Part shown: piece by piece, positions 1-13,980 of the stretch
How the letters are laid out: each line of letters begins with the position of its first letter
Numbering within the stretch: the first letter of the stretch is position 1
From: Anisodus tanguticus
Lineage: Eukaryota > Streptophyta > Magnoliopsida > Solanales > Solanaceae
DNA: 64,000 bases
Assembly: GCA_034509755.1 (NCBI GenBank)
Contig: CM067553.1
Coordinates: forward strand, 46,504,110-46,568,109
Direction of reading: 5' to 3'
Notes under the pieces: generated by a model
The model's input: only the letters and a program-made list of their open reading frames with translations
Told to the model about the DNA's origin: nothing
The model's database searches: none
Program-made: the position numbers and the translations under genes

Positions 1-2130
1 ACTCACTTTATCAACAACAACAACAACAACATACTGCAAACATAATTAGTATTATAAATTAATTTGAGAGTTGAGACTACTATAGAAATTCATAAACTTC
101 AAATCTTTAATTCGCTTCTGGTGGAGTTAGAAGCTTAGATGCGTGTTTGGCTGACCCTAATATCTTTTACTCAAATAATATATTTGTGTTAAGAAATTTA
201 TTATATATGTACACATATTAAATTTAGAACACAATTATGAGCACTAGAAGTTATCGTTCTAAAATCTAAGATCCATAAATTTCATGAAATTGAGTAATAT
301 TGATTCATGACTTGTATTTAAGAACCCATGGAATTCAAGGTTATGTATATTCATGGATTACTGACGGATTCCTAACAACCATGATGGAATTTCAGGAATA
401 CAATTATGAATTAGTAGTATATACATGGTATATCATGATACATGTAATTTAGGGTCATCATGGACTTGAGCAAAACCTAAACCTCTGAAATTTCATGTTT
501 CATGGATGAATATGGCGTGAGAAAGAACAATGATGTTCCCACACGTGGATAGAAGCTCTACATACCTTTAGCGCTCCCAAACTTGTAGTAAAGTCTGAAT
601 CTTGTAGGAGAAATCTAAAATCTTAAACCTTAAACTTTGAGATGGATTTTCTTGAAAAAACCCGGGTTAGAGACAAAGAATTTCACTTAGAATCCATGTA
701 TAATCGTTAATTAACATGTAGGAATACATGAGAATGACTTACCTTGAGCAATGAGGATGATGGGAGGAGGAGAACTCCATGCTAGGGCTTTGGAGAATGA
801 AGACTGAAAATACGACTTTAAAGAGAAAAAACATGTTCATTCTGCGGGCCATTTTGCGGGCAGCAGAACGGGAATGCTGGCCGCACTTTTGATCGCAAAA
901 ATGAACAGTAACTCACCCAGATTTGAGCCATTATGCGGAGGGCAGATTGGTTCTGCGGATTGCAGAGTGGACTGCTCTAGCCGCACTTTTTCCCACCGCT
1001 GCGACCTTTCAGTAAAACAATCATAACTTTTTGCACTTGATGTCCGTTTGACCTCCACCATATATGAATGGAAAGATATTTCAAAGGTCTACAACCTTCA
1101 TGTTTTTGAGTTTTTCTAAATTCACAACTTATAATGGTGTTATGCTCGCTTTAAGTAAGGCCTCGTGAAAACTCACTTGAAAATATATTCCGTAGGGTAG
1201 CTTCTGACTATACTTTGCCCAAAGACTCTTCTTATTCCTTGATTAGTTTTCAAAACACTTCCTACACTCCTCATATTGATTCCATTCCGATTTCATCGTA
1301 CGGGTCAAACTTTAGCCCAAAAGTACTAAGATCCCTAAATTTGAAGTTCTAACTTTGTCTCTTGTCGAAACAACTGATTAAGAATGGAAAAGCATGTACC
1401 ACCTTGCCACAATCTTTGATATAGTACTATTCTGACAAGATAATTTATCTAACATTCAATATTTACATCATAAATACATAACATGGTTGTATATTTTCAC
1501 ACTTTTATCACTTAATTAGTATGTATTTTTGCATCAATTTATCACTTTTAATTATGTGGACTAATGATGTTTCTCTACACCCTCTCATTAAAATTTATTT
1601 TTTATTATTTTCCTTTTCAATAATTTAACTTGTAAAAAGTATTGATAATGACGTTTGTGGATTTCCATGGCCTGACTTGGGAATATGTCACTCCACCTCT
1701 TTGAAAAGATCGATAAAGTTCAGAGTACAAACTACAAAAATAGAAATTGCTCAACTTTGTCTGAATTTAGAAATTAGTTTCTCAAATATTTAAAAATAAA
1801 ATTTACGTTTTTTTTAGAAATTAGATTAAAAAAACTATAAATTAAGCTTTTTATAATTCAAATATGTTAGAAAAAGTTAGTAATAGATACAATCAAATAA
1901 ACGACAGCTTGGCCTTGACCAAGTATATTGTCTTTATGTATTTGATTTTTTAAATTAATAAGAAAATTACATCATAAAATAACATTCTGAGTTTGCTACA
2001 ATAGTACTCTCTTTTTTGCTAGTATTTTGACTATTTTCTTAAGGGGTGTATAAATTAAAGGGTTAAGTGAATCCTTTTTTTTATTCGGAGGGAGTAATAA
2101 ATACATATAATGATTGTATAAAAAAATTTA
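1..2130. other. Non-coding, repeat-derived 5' flank
   Basis: I see no convincing gene here. Roughly 430-800 matches 26590-26960 on the same strand: both contain a cATGATACATGTA-type stretch, a TTCCCACACGTGGAT segment and a CTTACCTTGAG segment followed by GGATGANGGGAGGAGG. The two are therefore copies of one dispersed repeat, possibly an LTR fragment. The rest (1150-2130) is AT-rich and featureless to my eye. Confidence 0.5.
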
Positions 2131-2133
2131 TTA

Positions 2134-2440
2134 CTCCCACCGTCCATTTTAATTGTCACATTTTAACTTGACACGCCTATTAAGGAGCTAAAAATAAAAT
2201 AATAATTTATTATATCACCCTTAATTATTGTTAAATAATCTAATAATTGAAATAAATAAAATATATTTTAAAAGTTGTGCAACCTCTAAAATTTCTTTGA
2301 ACTTATCAACCCAATAATAAATGATAAGGGTAAAATATGTATGAAGTGGTAAACTGTCTCTTGATTTTTTTTAAGTAAACAAATAAAATTTGATAATTAC
2401 TTTTAATATAATAGATAAGTAAAATTGGACATAGGAAATA
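2134..2440. mobile_element. Stowaway-like MITE
   Basis: The left end reads TA then CTCCCACCGTCCATTTT and the right end reads AATTGGACATAGGAAATA, an imperfect inverted repeat of the usual 'CTCCCTCCGTCCCA' type. The interior is AT-rich with no open frame. Assignment to the Tc1/mariner Stowaway group is by resemblance of the ends. Confidence 0.5.
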
Positions 2441-3597
2441 CTTAATCATAATTAATTACTGTGTATTAATTGTTCTGAGTTCAATTTGTAAACTTCCAGT
2501 TCCAATGTATGGATTTGATGCATGTACTTTTGGACTACTGTTCTAGACTTTCAAAAGTGATAAAGTTCAATCAAATACGGATAATCTTCAGAATATATAA
2601 AATAAATCAAACATCATAAAAGATTGTGATGAGATGATAAATAATTAAAAATTTACTCAATATTTATAATAAATTAATAAATACATGACACATCCTTAAA
2701 TAATTATTTTACTAAACCATAGTTTGTTTATACATATTTTCATCTTGCTTTATAGTAATTTATTCATGATAAATTAAATGTAAATACCGCCACCAAGTAA
2801 ACTTTATATGGAAATGTCCTTCCATTTTTATAAAAAATTTTGAGTTCAAGTCTTGAAATTGAGTAATCTTAAATAAAAATTATTTTAACTCCAAAATGAA
2901 ACTTTTTGGCCGACTAAAGCTAAAAGAATAAATAGAGATGACTCTAGTTACTAGTACCTTGAAGAATGTACCGAGTTGACTTCTAGTCATAGCGAATATT
3001 ACTTAATTATATCGATTCTAGTGCTTTTTCTAATTACAACACCAAATATTATAGTGGAGTGATAAATATCATCCATTCTTAAGCAAAGGTTTCACTCCAT
3101 TATTAATCAAAGATCTCGAGTTCAAATTCTGAAATTTGAATCGTTTTCAATAGAAAAAACTTTATCCCCAAAATGACACTATTCAACACTAACAAAATAT
3201 AGAGTGGTAATTGATAAGTATCCTTCATTCTCGATCTCGAGTTTCAGTCATGTGTATGAAATTATTTTTAATAAAGATTATTTTTACATAAATTTAAATT
3301 AATCGGCCTCTAAAACAGAAAAAAACAAGATAAAATCAATAAAAAAAAAACAAGAATAAAACAGTACGTAAACCAGATTTGTAAAATCCTTTAAATAAAA
3401 GTCTATAATAGAACAAGTGGCGTGCCCTCTCCTCACTCATCTCAGGCGTCAAATTCAGTTATACTTTCCACCAATCACATTTTTTCCCTCTCTGACACCA
3501 ACTCCCCGGTGGACCCCACCTCCCACCACCATTCACCACCTTCCTCCGCCGTGCTCCGATTACCAAATGCTTTCATAACTAACCACTTTTTGCAACA
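2441..3597. promoter_or_regulatory. Upstream region of the SULTR4 gene
   Basis: AT-rich upstream sequence with no gene visible. TTTAAATAAAAG at about 3391-3402 is a possible TATA box, roughly 200 bases before the start codon at 3598, which would leave a C-rich, Ser/Pro-like 5' UTR. The TATA call is weak. Confidence 0.3.
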
Positions 3598-6500
3598 ATG
3601 GACCGAAAAACACATGCCTCACCTAGCTTCCAAAATCTTACAGCTATAACAACTAATTCACCAGATTTCGCATCTTCTTCATCATCTCCTACTTCTATAT
3701 CAACCGGTAACCGTTCCGTTAAAATCATTCCGTTAGAACATCCGTCCGCCACGTCATCATCATCGTCGCTGTCATTTGTATCGAAATGGAAGGCGAGGAT
3801 TAAAAGGATGACGTGGAAGGAATGGATTGAGATGTTTTTTCCTTGTTATCGTTGGATGAGAACGTATAAAGTTCGTGAGTACTTGCAATCTGATCTTATG
3901 GCTGGTATTACAGTTGGCATCATGCTTGTTCCTCAGGTATATTATACTTCTTCCGTCCCAATTTATATGATGCCGGAGTTTAAGAAATAAAGGTTGACTT
4001 TTGAATCGTGTGGTCTAAAATAAGTTAAAGGTTTTTGTGTAATTATAGATTATCTCGTTAAGCGTAAAATATAAAGTTTAAAGTTAAATTATTGACAAAT
4101 AAGAAAATGTGTCATTCTTTTTGGACTGATTAAAAAGGAAAGTGTTATAAATTGAGACAGAGGGAGTAATTTTTTTCATTATTTGTCAAATTATGAATTG
4201 AATTGTGTAGAATTGTTATCATCTATGTTACCTTATCCTTTGCTGAGCTAAGTGGATGAAACAGTCGGTGTTTGGTACGCGGGATTATTGAGCTAAGAAT
4301 AGTACAATATTGTGTACTAGTAATGCAGGGGTTAGTTATGCTGATATTATTTCTTATACACTATTTAACTTGGTGTATTAAGGGCAATTATGTCTTTAAC
4401 CATACTTATCCATGTATTAATAATACAAAAGCTAATATATACATGTATTATTTTCTCTAATACATCCTATCAAACGACCCCTAAATGCATTCCTAATTCC
4501 TAGTTGTTGTAATGAAATTCATAGATTGGTGATGCCTAGTTAATCACTCTCTGCATTCTAATTTGTCTGAAAGGGTTCAGGGGACAATAATCAAAGTTCT
4601 TCAAGCTTTTCGGAACAAAGTTTACAGATTTACAAAACTAAGCAAGACGTACTATAAGTCACAACAGTTAGTAATTCAGTATATTTAACAAAATGTTTGA
4701 AAAATATAGTCAAATAATTTTTTTTACTTAGTAATTGTATCACATAACTTGGGACAGAGGAAGTATTGTTCTTTTTCTAGCTATGCACAGGAGAATCCAG
4801 CTTATAAACTCTGGGTGCATGTACTGCATCGGGTTCAGAGAGTATCTGTGTATGTGTGTTTATAAAAATTTAGGATCTTTGTTTTTGAATATACATAATT
4901 ACGTATTAAGCAATGCACCACTGCGTTTAAATTCTAGATCTGCCTCTAGTTATAAGCTTAATATTGATGATAGGATGGATATCTCTACATTTCATTTGCA
5001 TAAATTAATCAGTAGTCAGTTCATATCTTTCTGTCTCCACCTTTCTTAAATGTTTCCTTATCCTCAACAATTTTATAAACCAAAGTCACAATTTAAGATC
5101 TAATGGAGCTCTGGTTCCTTTTTTAACTTTTATGATTTATAAACAGTATATTTATGATGTGATAGAACTATAGACTGAAGGCCCTGCCAAGGCTCACTTG
5201 TCCTCTTTAGTTGTTTTTGATCGGAAATGAGCATGTGGGTGCTAGAACTTTTAGACTAATTTCTAATATCAAAACAATGATTGGATAAAGTTTCCTCACT
5301 GTTAGTCTTTATCTTTATATGAGCTATCATCTTATGCTAGACTGATTGTCAAGTGTACCTTTTTTGAGGCACTTTTAGTCTTTCAATGAGAATGAATGGA
5401 TTATATGCATTTTCGTTTTTACTGATTATGTTATGTTTACAGTCGATGTCCTATGCAAAGCTGGCTGGGCTTCAACCCATATATGGACTTTGTAAGTACA
5501 CAATTGGAGCTTAATTTACTTATTTAAGTTTCTTTTTCTTCATTTTAACAAAGTGAAGCAGATATTGTTCTCGGTATGTTGATGTAATTTAGTAAAGGGA
5601 CCTTTGAATACTGATGCTAAAATTGAAATAAATCTCGATTCAAATATGGAGCTCTGGATTAGGTTCTAAGATTATTTTTGTTGGTTTGAAATAAGAAGCC
5701 GATTTTTTTTTCCTCTATGAAGTACTGTTTTCTTTCCTTTAATTTAGCATCCATATCTGAAAGAAAAATCTACGTGGATTAACTAATTGCCATGATCTTT
5801 CCAGAGTTCTTTTGAATGTCTAGTTGTTTATGAACCTTTGATTCCTAGCTATGTTCATTTGTTTCTTATTTAGTACAAACTCCTTTATCTTCATAATTGT
5901 AGCTTTTCTAAATCTGAACTTTGCTAAACAGATTCTGGTTTCATCCCTATATTTATCTACGCCATATTTGGGTCATCTCGTCAGCTTGCAATTGGTCCAG
6001 TTGCATTGACGTCTCTTCTAGTGTCAAATGTCTTGAGCAGCATAGTTGACCCATCAGACGAGTTATACACGGAGCTTGCTATACTGTTAGCACTTATGGT
6101 TGGCATCTTTGAATGCATAATGGCGCTATTACGGTATTTCTTTAAGATTTGGTTCTTTCTTATGTTAAAATTTGAATTATCTAGATTGTCATACTTTCCT
6201 GTGGTCATAGTGAGAGTCCATGTCTATCATCTCTTATACACACAAAAAAATGGTAGCTTCTAGGAGATTTTATTCACCATGCACGATGCCCCAGCTCAAC
6301 TGATTGGAACCATTCATAACAAAGGGGATTGTAAGATAGACCATGCTTAACACTTAGCTAGACCTACTACTTCCTAAGAAGAGTATGATGCAAATATTTC
6401 CATCCGTGTAAGACTTGGAAACTTGTTTCTTAGCATTTAAAGAGTTGATAATGATTGCTAATAATGTCCCCTTTGATGTTTCCTTGGGCTCTGATGAGTT

Positions 6501-9500
6501 CTGTATCCCTTGCTTGTCTTTCGAACTGGTTGAAGATTCTGCATCTTGGTTTTGTTTCTGACTTAATTTGTTAAAAGTCTCATTCCCAATTTCAATTCCT
6601 CTCTAGGCTTGGATGGCTCATACGTTTCATCAGCCACTCTGTGATTTCTGGTTTTACAACCGCCTCTGCTTTTGTCATTGCCTTGTCTGAAGCAAAGTAT
6701 TTCTTGGGCTATGAAATAGAACGGAGTAGCAAAATACTACCTCTAGTCAAAAGTATAATTTCTGGAGCAGATAAGGTACTTCCCAGAATTAACATTTACA
6801 GGTTACTCCATCTTTATGCATGCTAGGAGAAACTTAATTGTGAGTAATTTTGGTCGAAGTGTGCAGACTGGAAATTTGATTTCTTTCTTTTGGGTGTTGA
6901 ACATACTATTCACTGACATCTCGAACTTGCATGAGACGATAATTTTCTCTGCAATGTCTGATGTACCTGTCTACTTAAATTTTATGGTGATTGTTCTACA
7001 AAACCTTAATGTTGGGGTGGATTTTTGGTATTGCTATCAAATTGTATAGATGGGTAATATTCTACAATATTTCCATGGCTTCATTACTGCTGTTATTTCT
7101 TTTTCCTGACTGTTGTGGTTTGATTTGCTTTTCTTTGAGCCGAGGGTATATCGGAAACAACCTCTCTACCTCCATGGTAAGGGTAAGGTCTGCGTACACT
7201 CTACTCTACCCTCCCCAGACCCACCTTGTGGGATTACACTGGGTATGTTGTTGTTGTATTGCCTTGGAGAGCCATATTTCTCAATCATGTAAAGACAAAG
7301 GACATATTGAAAGAACTAGTACATGAAGGTAATCTAAGTTAGTCAGGGGTAAGTGCTGAATGTCATCAAAGAGGATTTTGAATCTTTTTGTTGGAGACTT
7401 GGAAACTGCTTTAAAACAGGCAGTTCTAAGTCAACAAAGTTTCCTTATTGCCTTTTCCAAAGCAGATTTTGAAAGGGCAAGAAAATTTCTCTGCGTTGTT
7501 TTAAGTCATTCAGTTAATTCTTTATTTAATCGCTACACGATATGTTTTGCTGTTTCAAAGGCTAATTCTATTTTCTTTTGTAGTTCTCTTGGCCTCCTTT
7601 TGTTATGGGCTCGCTGACGCTAGCTATTCTTCTGACCATGAAGCACTTGGTAGAAGCTTACCAACATTTTCATGTGTATTATATACTTTTTTGTCGGTAA
7701 TATGAAGGTTTTATGTGTTTTAAATGTTTTCTCTTCAGGGAAAAACAAGGAAGTACTTGCGATTTCTGCGTGCAGCTGGTCCCCTTACAGCTGTTGTTCT
7801 GGGTACAACTTTTGTGAAAATCTATCATCCGCCTTCAATTTCGTTGGTGAGAACCACATGAATTAAGCTCAACCTGAACTGCAGGAATTGAATCTAAGAT
7901 TAGCCTAAAAAATATTACATGTGACGTAGTCCGAGAACACAGTAATGTTGGGCTTCAGTTACATTTGATAGTTGCATAAAGTTAATTTTAATATCTGACC
8001 AACAGAGGTCAGCAAGATGAAAATGGTGATGCTAACCACTTTGGCGTATTCCATTGGAGCATTATCTTAGATGCTACACATGTCAATATGTCTGTTTTTC
8101 ATACTTTTGTCAGTTTCACTTTAATAGCAATGTTCTCGACTCCGCATGCACTATTAAGAATGCTCTAGTCAGTTAGCATGTTGTCCTAATAGGGTATTAT
8201 TTTCATTAGAGCCGTAGATATGACTGAAAATTAGGATTGATGCTTGCTCTGCGTTCATAGGATTTTGGTTGAAAGACTGAACCTACATCAAGAAAAGATT
8301 GTTCGAAACATTCTCCTGATCTATTACTCTACATGATGGAGTTGACAGAATTGTTATCACGATACTAAAGATGTTTATACGATTGTTTAGGTGGGAGATA
8401 TACCGCAGGGGCTGCCAAAGTTTTCTGTACCAAAGCAATTCGGCCATGTAAAGTCTTTGATACCTACTACAGTTCTTATTACTGGTGTGGCTATCCTGGT
8501 AAGTAAGAATTTAATCATTCACTGTAACTGTTTGTCCTTTTCTGTTTCTTCTTTTGGTTAGACTCTCCGTTTGTGATAGGTGATACCAGTTTCCAACATT
8601 ATAGGAATCAGTGGGGATCGCTAAGGCACTGGCAGCAAAGAATGGATATGAGTTGGATTCAAATCAAGAGGTGTGTGACTTTTGACGATCTAGCAAGAAC
8701 TGCTATTCATATCTATGGTCTTTTGTGAGATTGAACAAGATTTATTGTTTAATGTATAAGAGTTAGTGATATGTTTTGCAGCAAATATTTGTAATTTGGA
8801 TAGTTTACATTTTAGATGTTCATATTTAGCACATATTACCTTTTTCTTTTCTCCCTTAATTCCATTATTTAGCTGAATGTTTTTTTAGAGCTTCTGATCA
8901 CGCTCTAGTTCTTGACCAATTTCCACTTAAATTATAATAAACATCATCCAGTTGCTCATATTTCATTCTCCTCCTCCTATTTGTCACTGAACAACCACAA
9001 GAAGTGTCATGCTCTTAATCAGAACATTTCTTACTAAACTTCTTTTGGTTTTGTTATTGTAACAGTTATTTGGTCTTGGGGTGGCCAACATTTGTGGCTC
9101 ATTCTTTTCAATTTACCCTACGACAGGTGAGTTTGAATGTAATGTGTGGCTTGATCAATTTCATTTTTGTATCTTTTCACAGTTTCTGCCAACTGGTTTC
9201 TGACAAAGTTCCTCTTTACCTAATGCGCTGTCAGGCTCTTTTTCTAGATCAGCTGTAAATCATGAAAGTGGAGCAAAAACTGGCTTATCAGGGCTTGTTA
9301 TGGGAATTATAATGGGATGTGCTCTATTATTCTTGACTCCTGTATTTGAATACATACCTCAGGTAAAGGAATTTGTTTGAAGGTGTAAAGTTATCATATG
9401 ACTGTCGGTAACTAGATTGCTTTCAACTGTCACAAACTCACACATTTAGAGCTGTGTTTCCAGTCTTTTGGCCTCTATCTTGGCTCCAGTTTGTAATGTA

Positions 9501-12500
9501 TGCTATGGGATATAATCATAGTTATGACAAGGGAGGATAACCTATTTGGGGTTTTGAGTCCCAATGGAGCAAAATGGGGAAAGGGCCACTGTTGGGCTCC
9601 TGGGTGGGTTGGGGGTTGAGGGGGTGGGGGTGGAGTTTAGCATGTCCGAAAAAAAAAAGAGACTAGTCATGCGGGATGCTTTGTGCACCGGGCTGCCCTT
9701 TTATACTCATATTTTTCATGTGCATTTCTGTGTTAATGATCTAGGAAGTTGGATACTGTAGATCTTTTCATTATTGCATGCTCGCAATTTGTTTTCAACA
9801 TTTGACAATTTCCTGTCTTAGTTATGACATTTTTAACGCTTCCGTTGCTCACTGTTTTTATTTATTTGTATTGCTTGGCAGTGTGCTTTGGCTGCGATTG
9901 TGATATCTGCTGTAATTGGACTGGTATGTGTGCCATCTTCTACCTGGAAATGATATGTTTTTTTATTTCATATTGTCAAGTTTTCCATTCTCTTTTTATG
10001 AACTTCTCTACATGACGGATATAGCTTTTAGTTGAAGTTAACAACATCAGCAAATCTTAACTAAATACATCAGCAACTATTATATCATGCTTCATTTGGG
10101 TTTCTATGGCATTGTTCCCTGATTTATCTAGTTGGCTTGCTTGGATTTTCACATTACGTGCTTTAAAAGGTTGGTGTCAAATCACTGGCCAGCAAGGGAA
10201 GAACATCTGGCAGTTTTACCTTTTTTTCACTAAGGCTAATAGTAAGTGTTATAGGAGCATTTTCCAGTTCATTGTTTGATTGTCCTGACACTCAATTGAT
10301 ATCTTCCCAGGGAATTATTGCTCTATGATGAGGTAATATCGACTATCGAGTCATACAGTAAAACATGGAAGCTGGAGAGAAAGAAATACTCTTTCAGCTG
10401 TCAAGGATCATTTGAGGATTTGCATTTATAATTTCTTGAATCAGCTAGTAGTTATGGTTTTCCTATTTGTTTTAGATGATTCATACAAACTTCATTGTTT
10501 ATTTCTTAATTACTTTCACTAAGCACACCACTGTCCTGTAAGATATTCACCACCTTGAAGCATCATGGATGAAATTCTGGTTTAGGTGCTGACTGTTCTA
10601 TGATCAATTAAGACCACATTCTGCATTTCAGTAGAAGTACATAGAAAACGAACTTTAACTGCAGCAAATATCATATTCAGATTGTAAAAGTATATTCATG
10701 TTCCCATTTTTCCTCCTTTCAGGTGGATTACGATGAGGCTAAATTTTTGTGGCGTGTCGACAAGAAAGATTTTCTGTTGTGGACTATTACTTGCACGACA
10801 ACTTTGTTTCTAGGCATAGAGATCGGTGTCCTTGTTGGGGTTAGTTTTATCTATAATCAGACCTAAATATATTTCAAATTTTATTCTGGATGTTGTGCAT
10901 CACTAAAGTTTTTTCATACACTAGAAATTGAGAACTATCTGTCCTGTTCAGCCAACTGTTTGTTGCTTCGATCTTTGCTTGCATGCTAGTTACATAATTT
11001 TATGGCGTCCTTTAGTACAATTATTTAGCAGGAAATGCTTGAAGTTAAATTCATTGATCATTGAAATGTTTTGCAGTATTTTCTTGAAGTCCGGTGACTT
11101 CTTTATTCTGAAATTTCACATAATGGAATTGAAAAAAATGACCTTGCTCTAATTCTATAACCAGAAAAAGAACCTGATGATATGTAATGAAGATGCTAAT
11201 AGAGGCCAGCATACAGATGATAACTTTTTTATTGGAAAAATATATTTATGATCTTAAGGATATACTCAGGTTGCCAATTTTTTGGTGTCATGTATTCACA
11301 GGTTGGCGTGTCGCTTGCTTTTGTTATCCATGAATCAGCTAATCCACATATTGGTGAGTTACTGCAATCGTCCCTACCCTGTAATTGAATCATTGATTTA
11401 ATTAATTAAATTTTAATTAATATATGTTTGCTGCCATTACGATTCATAAGCTTTTCATATCACTATCCTGTAATTGAATCATTGACTTCTCCATATTGAC
11501 ATTGCTATTCTTGGGTGCCTCCCTGTATCCTCTAAATATTCAGTACAATGTAATGTTTTATCTGGATGTTTTTCTTATCCCTCTTTCATGTATTTCATTT
11601 TCTTGGTGACACTTCAGCCCTTACAAGCATTTCTTTCCCCTAGTTGTTTATCGCTAAGTTTCCAAGATAATTAAGTACGTGATGTTTAAACCGCAGGTGC
11701 CAAGTTCTGTTTTTTTTCTTGCGGTCGATGCCTTATAATTGATGTAATTTTTGATGACATGAGTTGCTTTCAGCTGTCTTGGGGCGTCTTCCTGGAACTA
11801 CTATTTACAGAAATACTCAACAATACCCCGAAGCATATACATACAACGGGATTGTGATTGTTCGAATTGATGCGCCTATTTACTTTGCCAACACAAGTTA
11901 CATAAAAGACAGGTGAGAACACTATGTCTTTCGTTTTCTTTATTTTTCCAGAAGGACAAGAATTTGCTCCCTTGAATTCAGTATTTCTGAAGCATTGGCC
12001 ATATTGCGTTCCAGCAAATCATCTCCTACATGTCACTATGATCTCTTCTATTTCTTTCACAGGTTACGGGATTATGAAATTGAAAAAGATGAATCTAACA
12101 GTCGGGGACCAGAAGTTTCAAGAATTCATTTTGTGATCCTTGAGATGGCCCGTAAGTCTCCATGAGTTGGCATATTTTCTAGTTAGGGAGTATCTGAACG
12201 AAAAAATTATGCCGAATTTACCATGCCTATTTCCTTTTCTATGCTTTAGTAGTGCTAAAGCTTCTTCTGGCTCTTACAGTTGAATATTTTCCGGTATTTG
12301 ATGTGAAAACTGAAGAAAAGTAAACTGCTTAAAGGATTGAGCATACTATATCTACAATTTGTTTCTTCATACTAATCACAACTCACGTGTTTATTCCAGC
12401 TGTTACGTATATAGACTCCAGTGCTGTTCAAGCTCTGAAAGAGCTCCATCAGGAATATAAATCACGAGACATTCAGGTTTGAGAATATCTCTCTTTTGCG

Positions 12501-12914
12501 AAGACTACAAATATTTATATCGAATTCTATATCCTATACAGTAATACCTTACTTCCCAGCCTATCAAAGCGAACAATTATGTGTCTTGTATTGCAGCTAG
12601 CCATTTCTAATCCCAACCGCGAAGTGCTGCTGACCCTGGCTAAAGCTGGTGTGATTGATCTGATTGGGAAGGAGTGGTACTTTGTTAGAGTCCATGACGC
12701 TGTTCAAATTTGTCTTCAGCATGTTCAAAGGTTGACTGAATTTCCGAAGGCACAAGACTTTTTGACAGAAAACAAACCAAGCTTGTTCCAGAGGCTACTC
12801 AATCAAAGGAAAGACGGATTTCTCCAACCTGAACTCGAATCTGGATTCCGTGAATCTCTTCTTTCCAAGGATACCAACCCTCAGCTAGAGCCACTCTTAT
12901 CAAAAAAGCCTTGA
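3598..12914 (+). CDS. SULTR4: Sulfate transporter, group 4 (vacuolar exporter type), 17 exons
   Basis: SLC26/SulP sulfate/proton symporter. Group 4 members release sulfate from the vacuole. Exons: 3598-3936, 5443-5491, 5932-6133, 6607-6775, 7584-7649, 7739-7846, 8391-8498, 8605-8670, 9066-9126, 9235-9362, 9882-9923, 10723-10839, 11302-11353, 11774-11912, 12063-12151, 12400-12476 and 12597-12914. All junctions are GT-AG with matching phase, giving 709 residues, close to the usual ~685. Residues 1-75 are Ser/Thr-rich with no clear domain. The membrane domain starts near residue 95 (AGITVGIMLVPQ) and includes SYAKLAGLQPIYGLY and the hydrophobic segments up to about residue 500. A C-terminal STAS domain follows (about 525-650) with the TYIDSSAVQALKEL loop that normally carries a regulatory Ser/Thr. 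The N-terminus could be a plastid-like leader, as annotated in some relatives. Introns carry MITEs and a LINE tail. The reading frame is intact. Confidence 0.93.
3947..4166. mobile_element. Stowaway-type MITE in SULTR4 intron 1
   Basis: Ends are CTTCTTCCGTCCCAATTTAT and, reverse-complemented, CTCCCTCTGTCTCAATTTAT, flanked by TA on both sides (3945-3946 and 4167-4168). It starts only 10 bases after the exon 1 donor at 3937, so it sits almost on the splice site. Confidence 0.75.
4263..4481. mobile_element. MITE with GGGGTCGTTTGATAGG-type ends in SULTR4 intron 1
   Basis: The right end CCTATCAAACGACCCCT is the approximate reverse complement of the left end AGTCGGTGTTTGGTACG. The same family of ends appears at 58506-58725. 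There is no coding capacity and no clear target duplication. Confidence 0.55.
7070..7256 (+). mobile_element. 5'-truncated RTE LINE / TS-SINE-type 3' tail in SULTR4 intron 4
   Basis: It contains GAGCCGAGGGTATATCGG, AAGGTCTGCGTACACTCTA, CCCTCCCCAGACCCACC, TGTGGGATTACACTGGGTA and a terminal (TTG)n run. The same block ends the RTE LINE at 53971-54095, so this is a short 3' copy of that LINE or of a SINE using the same tail. The upstream part (7070-7136) also resembles the LINE 3' region. Confidence 0.75.
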
Positions 12915-13906
12915 TGATGGAGACTGGTTCCAAGATGTATCAATATGTATGCCATATAATGTAATCGATTTTTTCGACTTTGGTTTGATTGATTGATTTG
13001 ATTGTAATTAGCTTAGCCTCCTATTTGAACATGAGAGAAAGCTATTCATCATGTGTAATTAAGGCCATTTGTATCTTTTTCCTGGCTGATATGCATTCTT
13101 CTCCAAGTTTGTAATCAGATGCAGGTGCAATTATTTTTTTCTACCATCAGTGGAAATACAAGAAAAGCATATTGTTGATTTCATTTCAATTTGCATTGCA
13201 AACCTTAATATTCTACAATTGAATGCCTAGACAAGCAAAGCAGCCTTTTCTAGCAGACAAGGAGTGTGTTTGATAGGGAGAAAATATTTTTCAATTTTCT
13301 CATGTTTCTTTAGGGAAATAAGTTCCTTAAAAATGAGTAAATTGACTTCTCTGGTAAGTAAGAAAATTAAGTTCCATAGCCAACACACCTCACCCCCATA
13401 GCCCCTGCTTTCATCAGTTCACACGCTACCCATATTTTATGATTATTTATCAAACACTAAAAAATAAGTGATAAAACAAAGTACTTATTTTTTAAGAAAA
13501 TGTGTTCCATGAAAAACAAGCTTTTGGAGAATAACGATTTGTGTTTGACTAATTAATTTGAAAAATACTTTTGTCAATATTAGATTAATAATATTTGTTT
13601 GTCAAGGTTTCAAAAGTGTTGCTGCGGAAAAGCTATCATTTTAAATATTTGTTAGTACTCAAAATCACTTAATTTACAACTTATTCACTGAATCTTCTAC
13701 CTAAAAACTTAGCCAAACACTTCAACAATTTTAGATATTTCTTTAAAAAATACACACTTTTGATTTCTTATGAGCTTGGTCAAACAAACTACATATTAAT
13801 CTTTTTTTTCCCCCTGGTTTTCTAAAGAAAAGAAAAGGGAAAAAGAAAAAAAAACAGAGTAAAGACCTTCAACAGTCAGGTGAACCAAAGCAAAGCATTT
13901 TGTGTT
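12915..13906. other. SULTR4 3' region and intergenic repeats
   Basis: The first ~250 bases are probably the SULTR4 3' UTR; I cannot place the poly(A) site. 13260-13500 matches a repeat seen again near 16106 and 48871 (GTGTGTTTGATAGG, TTTTCTCATGTTT). No gene is seen. Confidence 0.4.
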
Positions 13907-13958
13907 GTCCCACATCGGGATTAGGATATCATGACTGAATATACAACTAGTATAAAAG
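13907..13958 (+). promoter_or_regulatory. Plant snRNA promoter: USE plus TATA box of U12
   Basis: GTCCCACATCG at 13907-13917 matches the plant snRNA upstream sequence element (consensus RTCCCACATCG) exactly. TATAAAAG follows at 13951-13958. The gap is 33 bases, the spacing known for RNA polymerase II plant snRNA genes; polymerase III genes such as U6 have about 10 bases less. The RNA is expected to start about 30 bases after the TATA box, which falls at the U12 5' end. Confidence 0.88.
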
Positions 13959-13980
13959 CATAAGAAGTATTAACTGCGAA

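Noticed and set aside
837..1061. Open frame on the minus strand near the window start
   Set aside because: It lies beside a dispersed repeat, with no recognisable domain and composition of non-coding sequence.
3422..3649. Open frame with Ser/His/Pro-rich product ahead of the SULTR4 start
   Set aside because: It has no ATG at its beginning and overlaps the true start in another frame. It is best explained as the 5' UTR.
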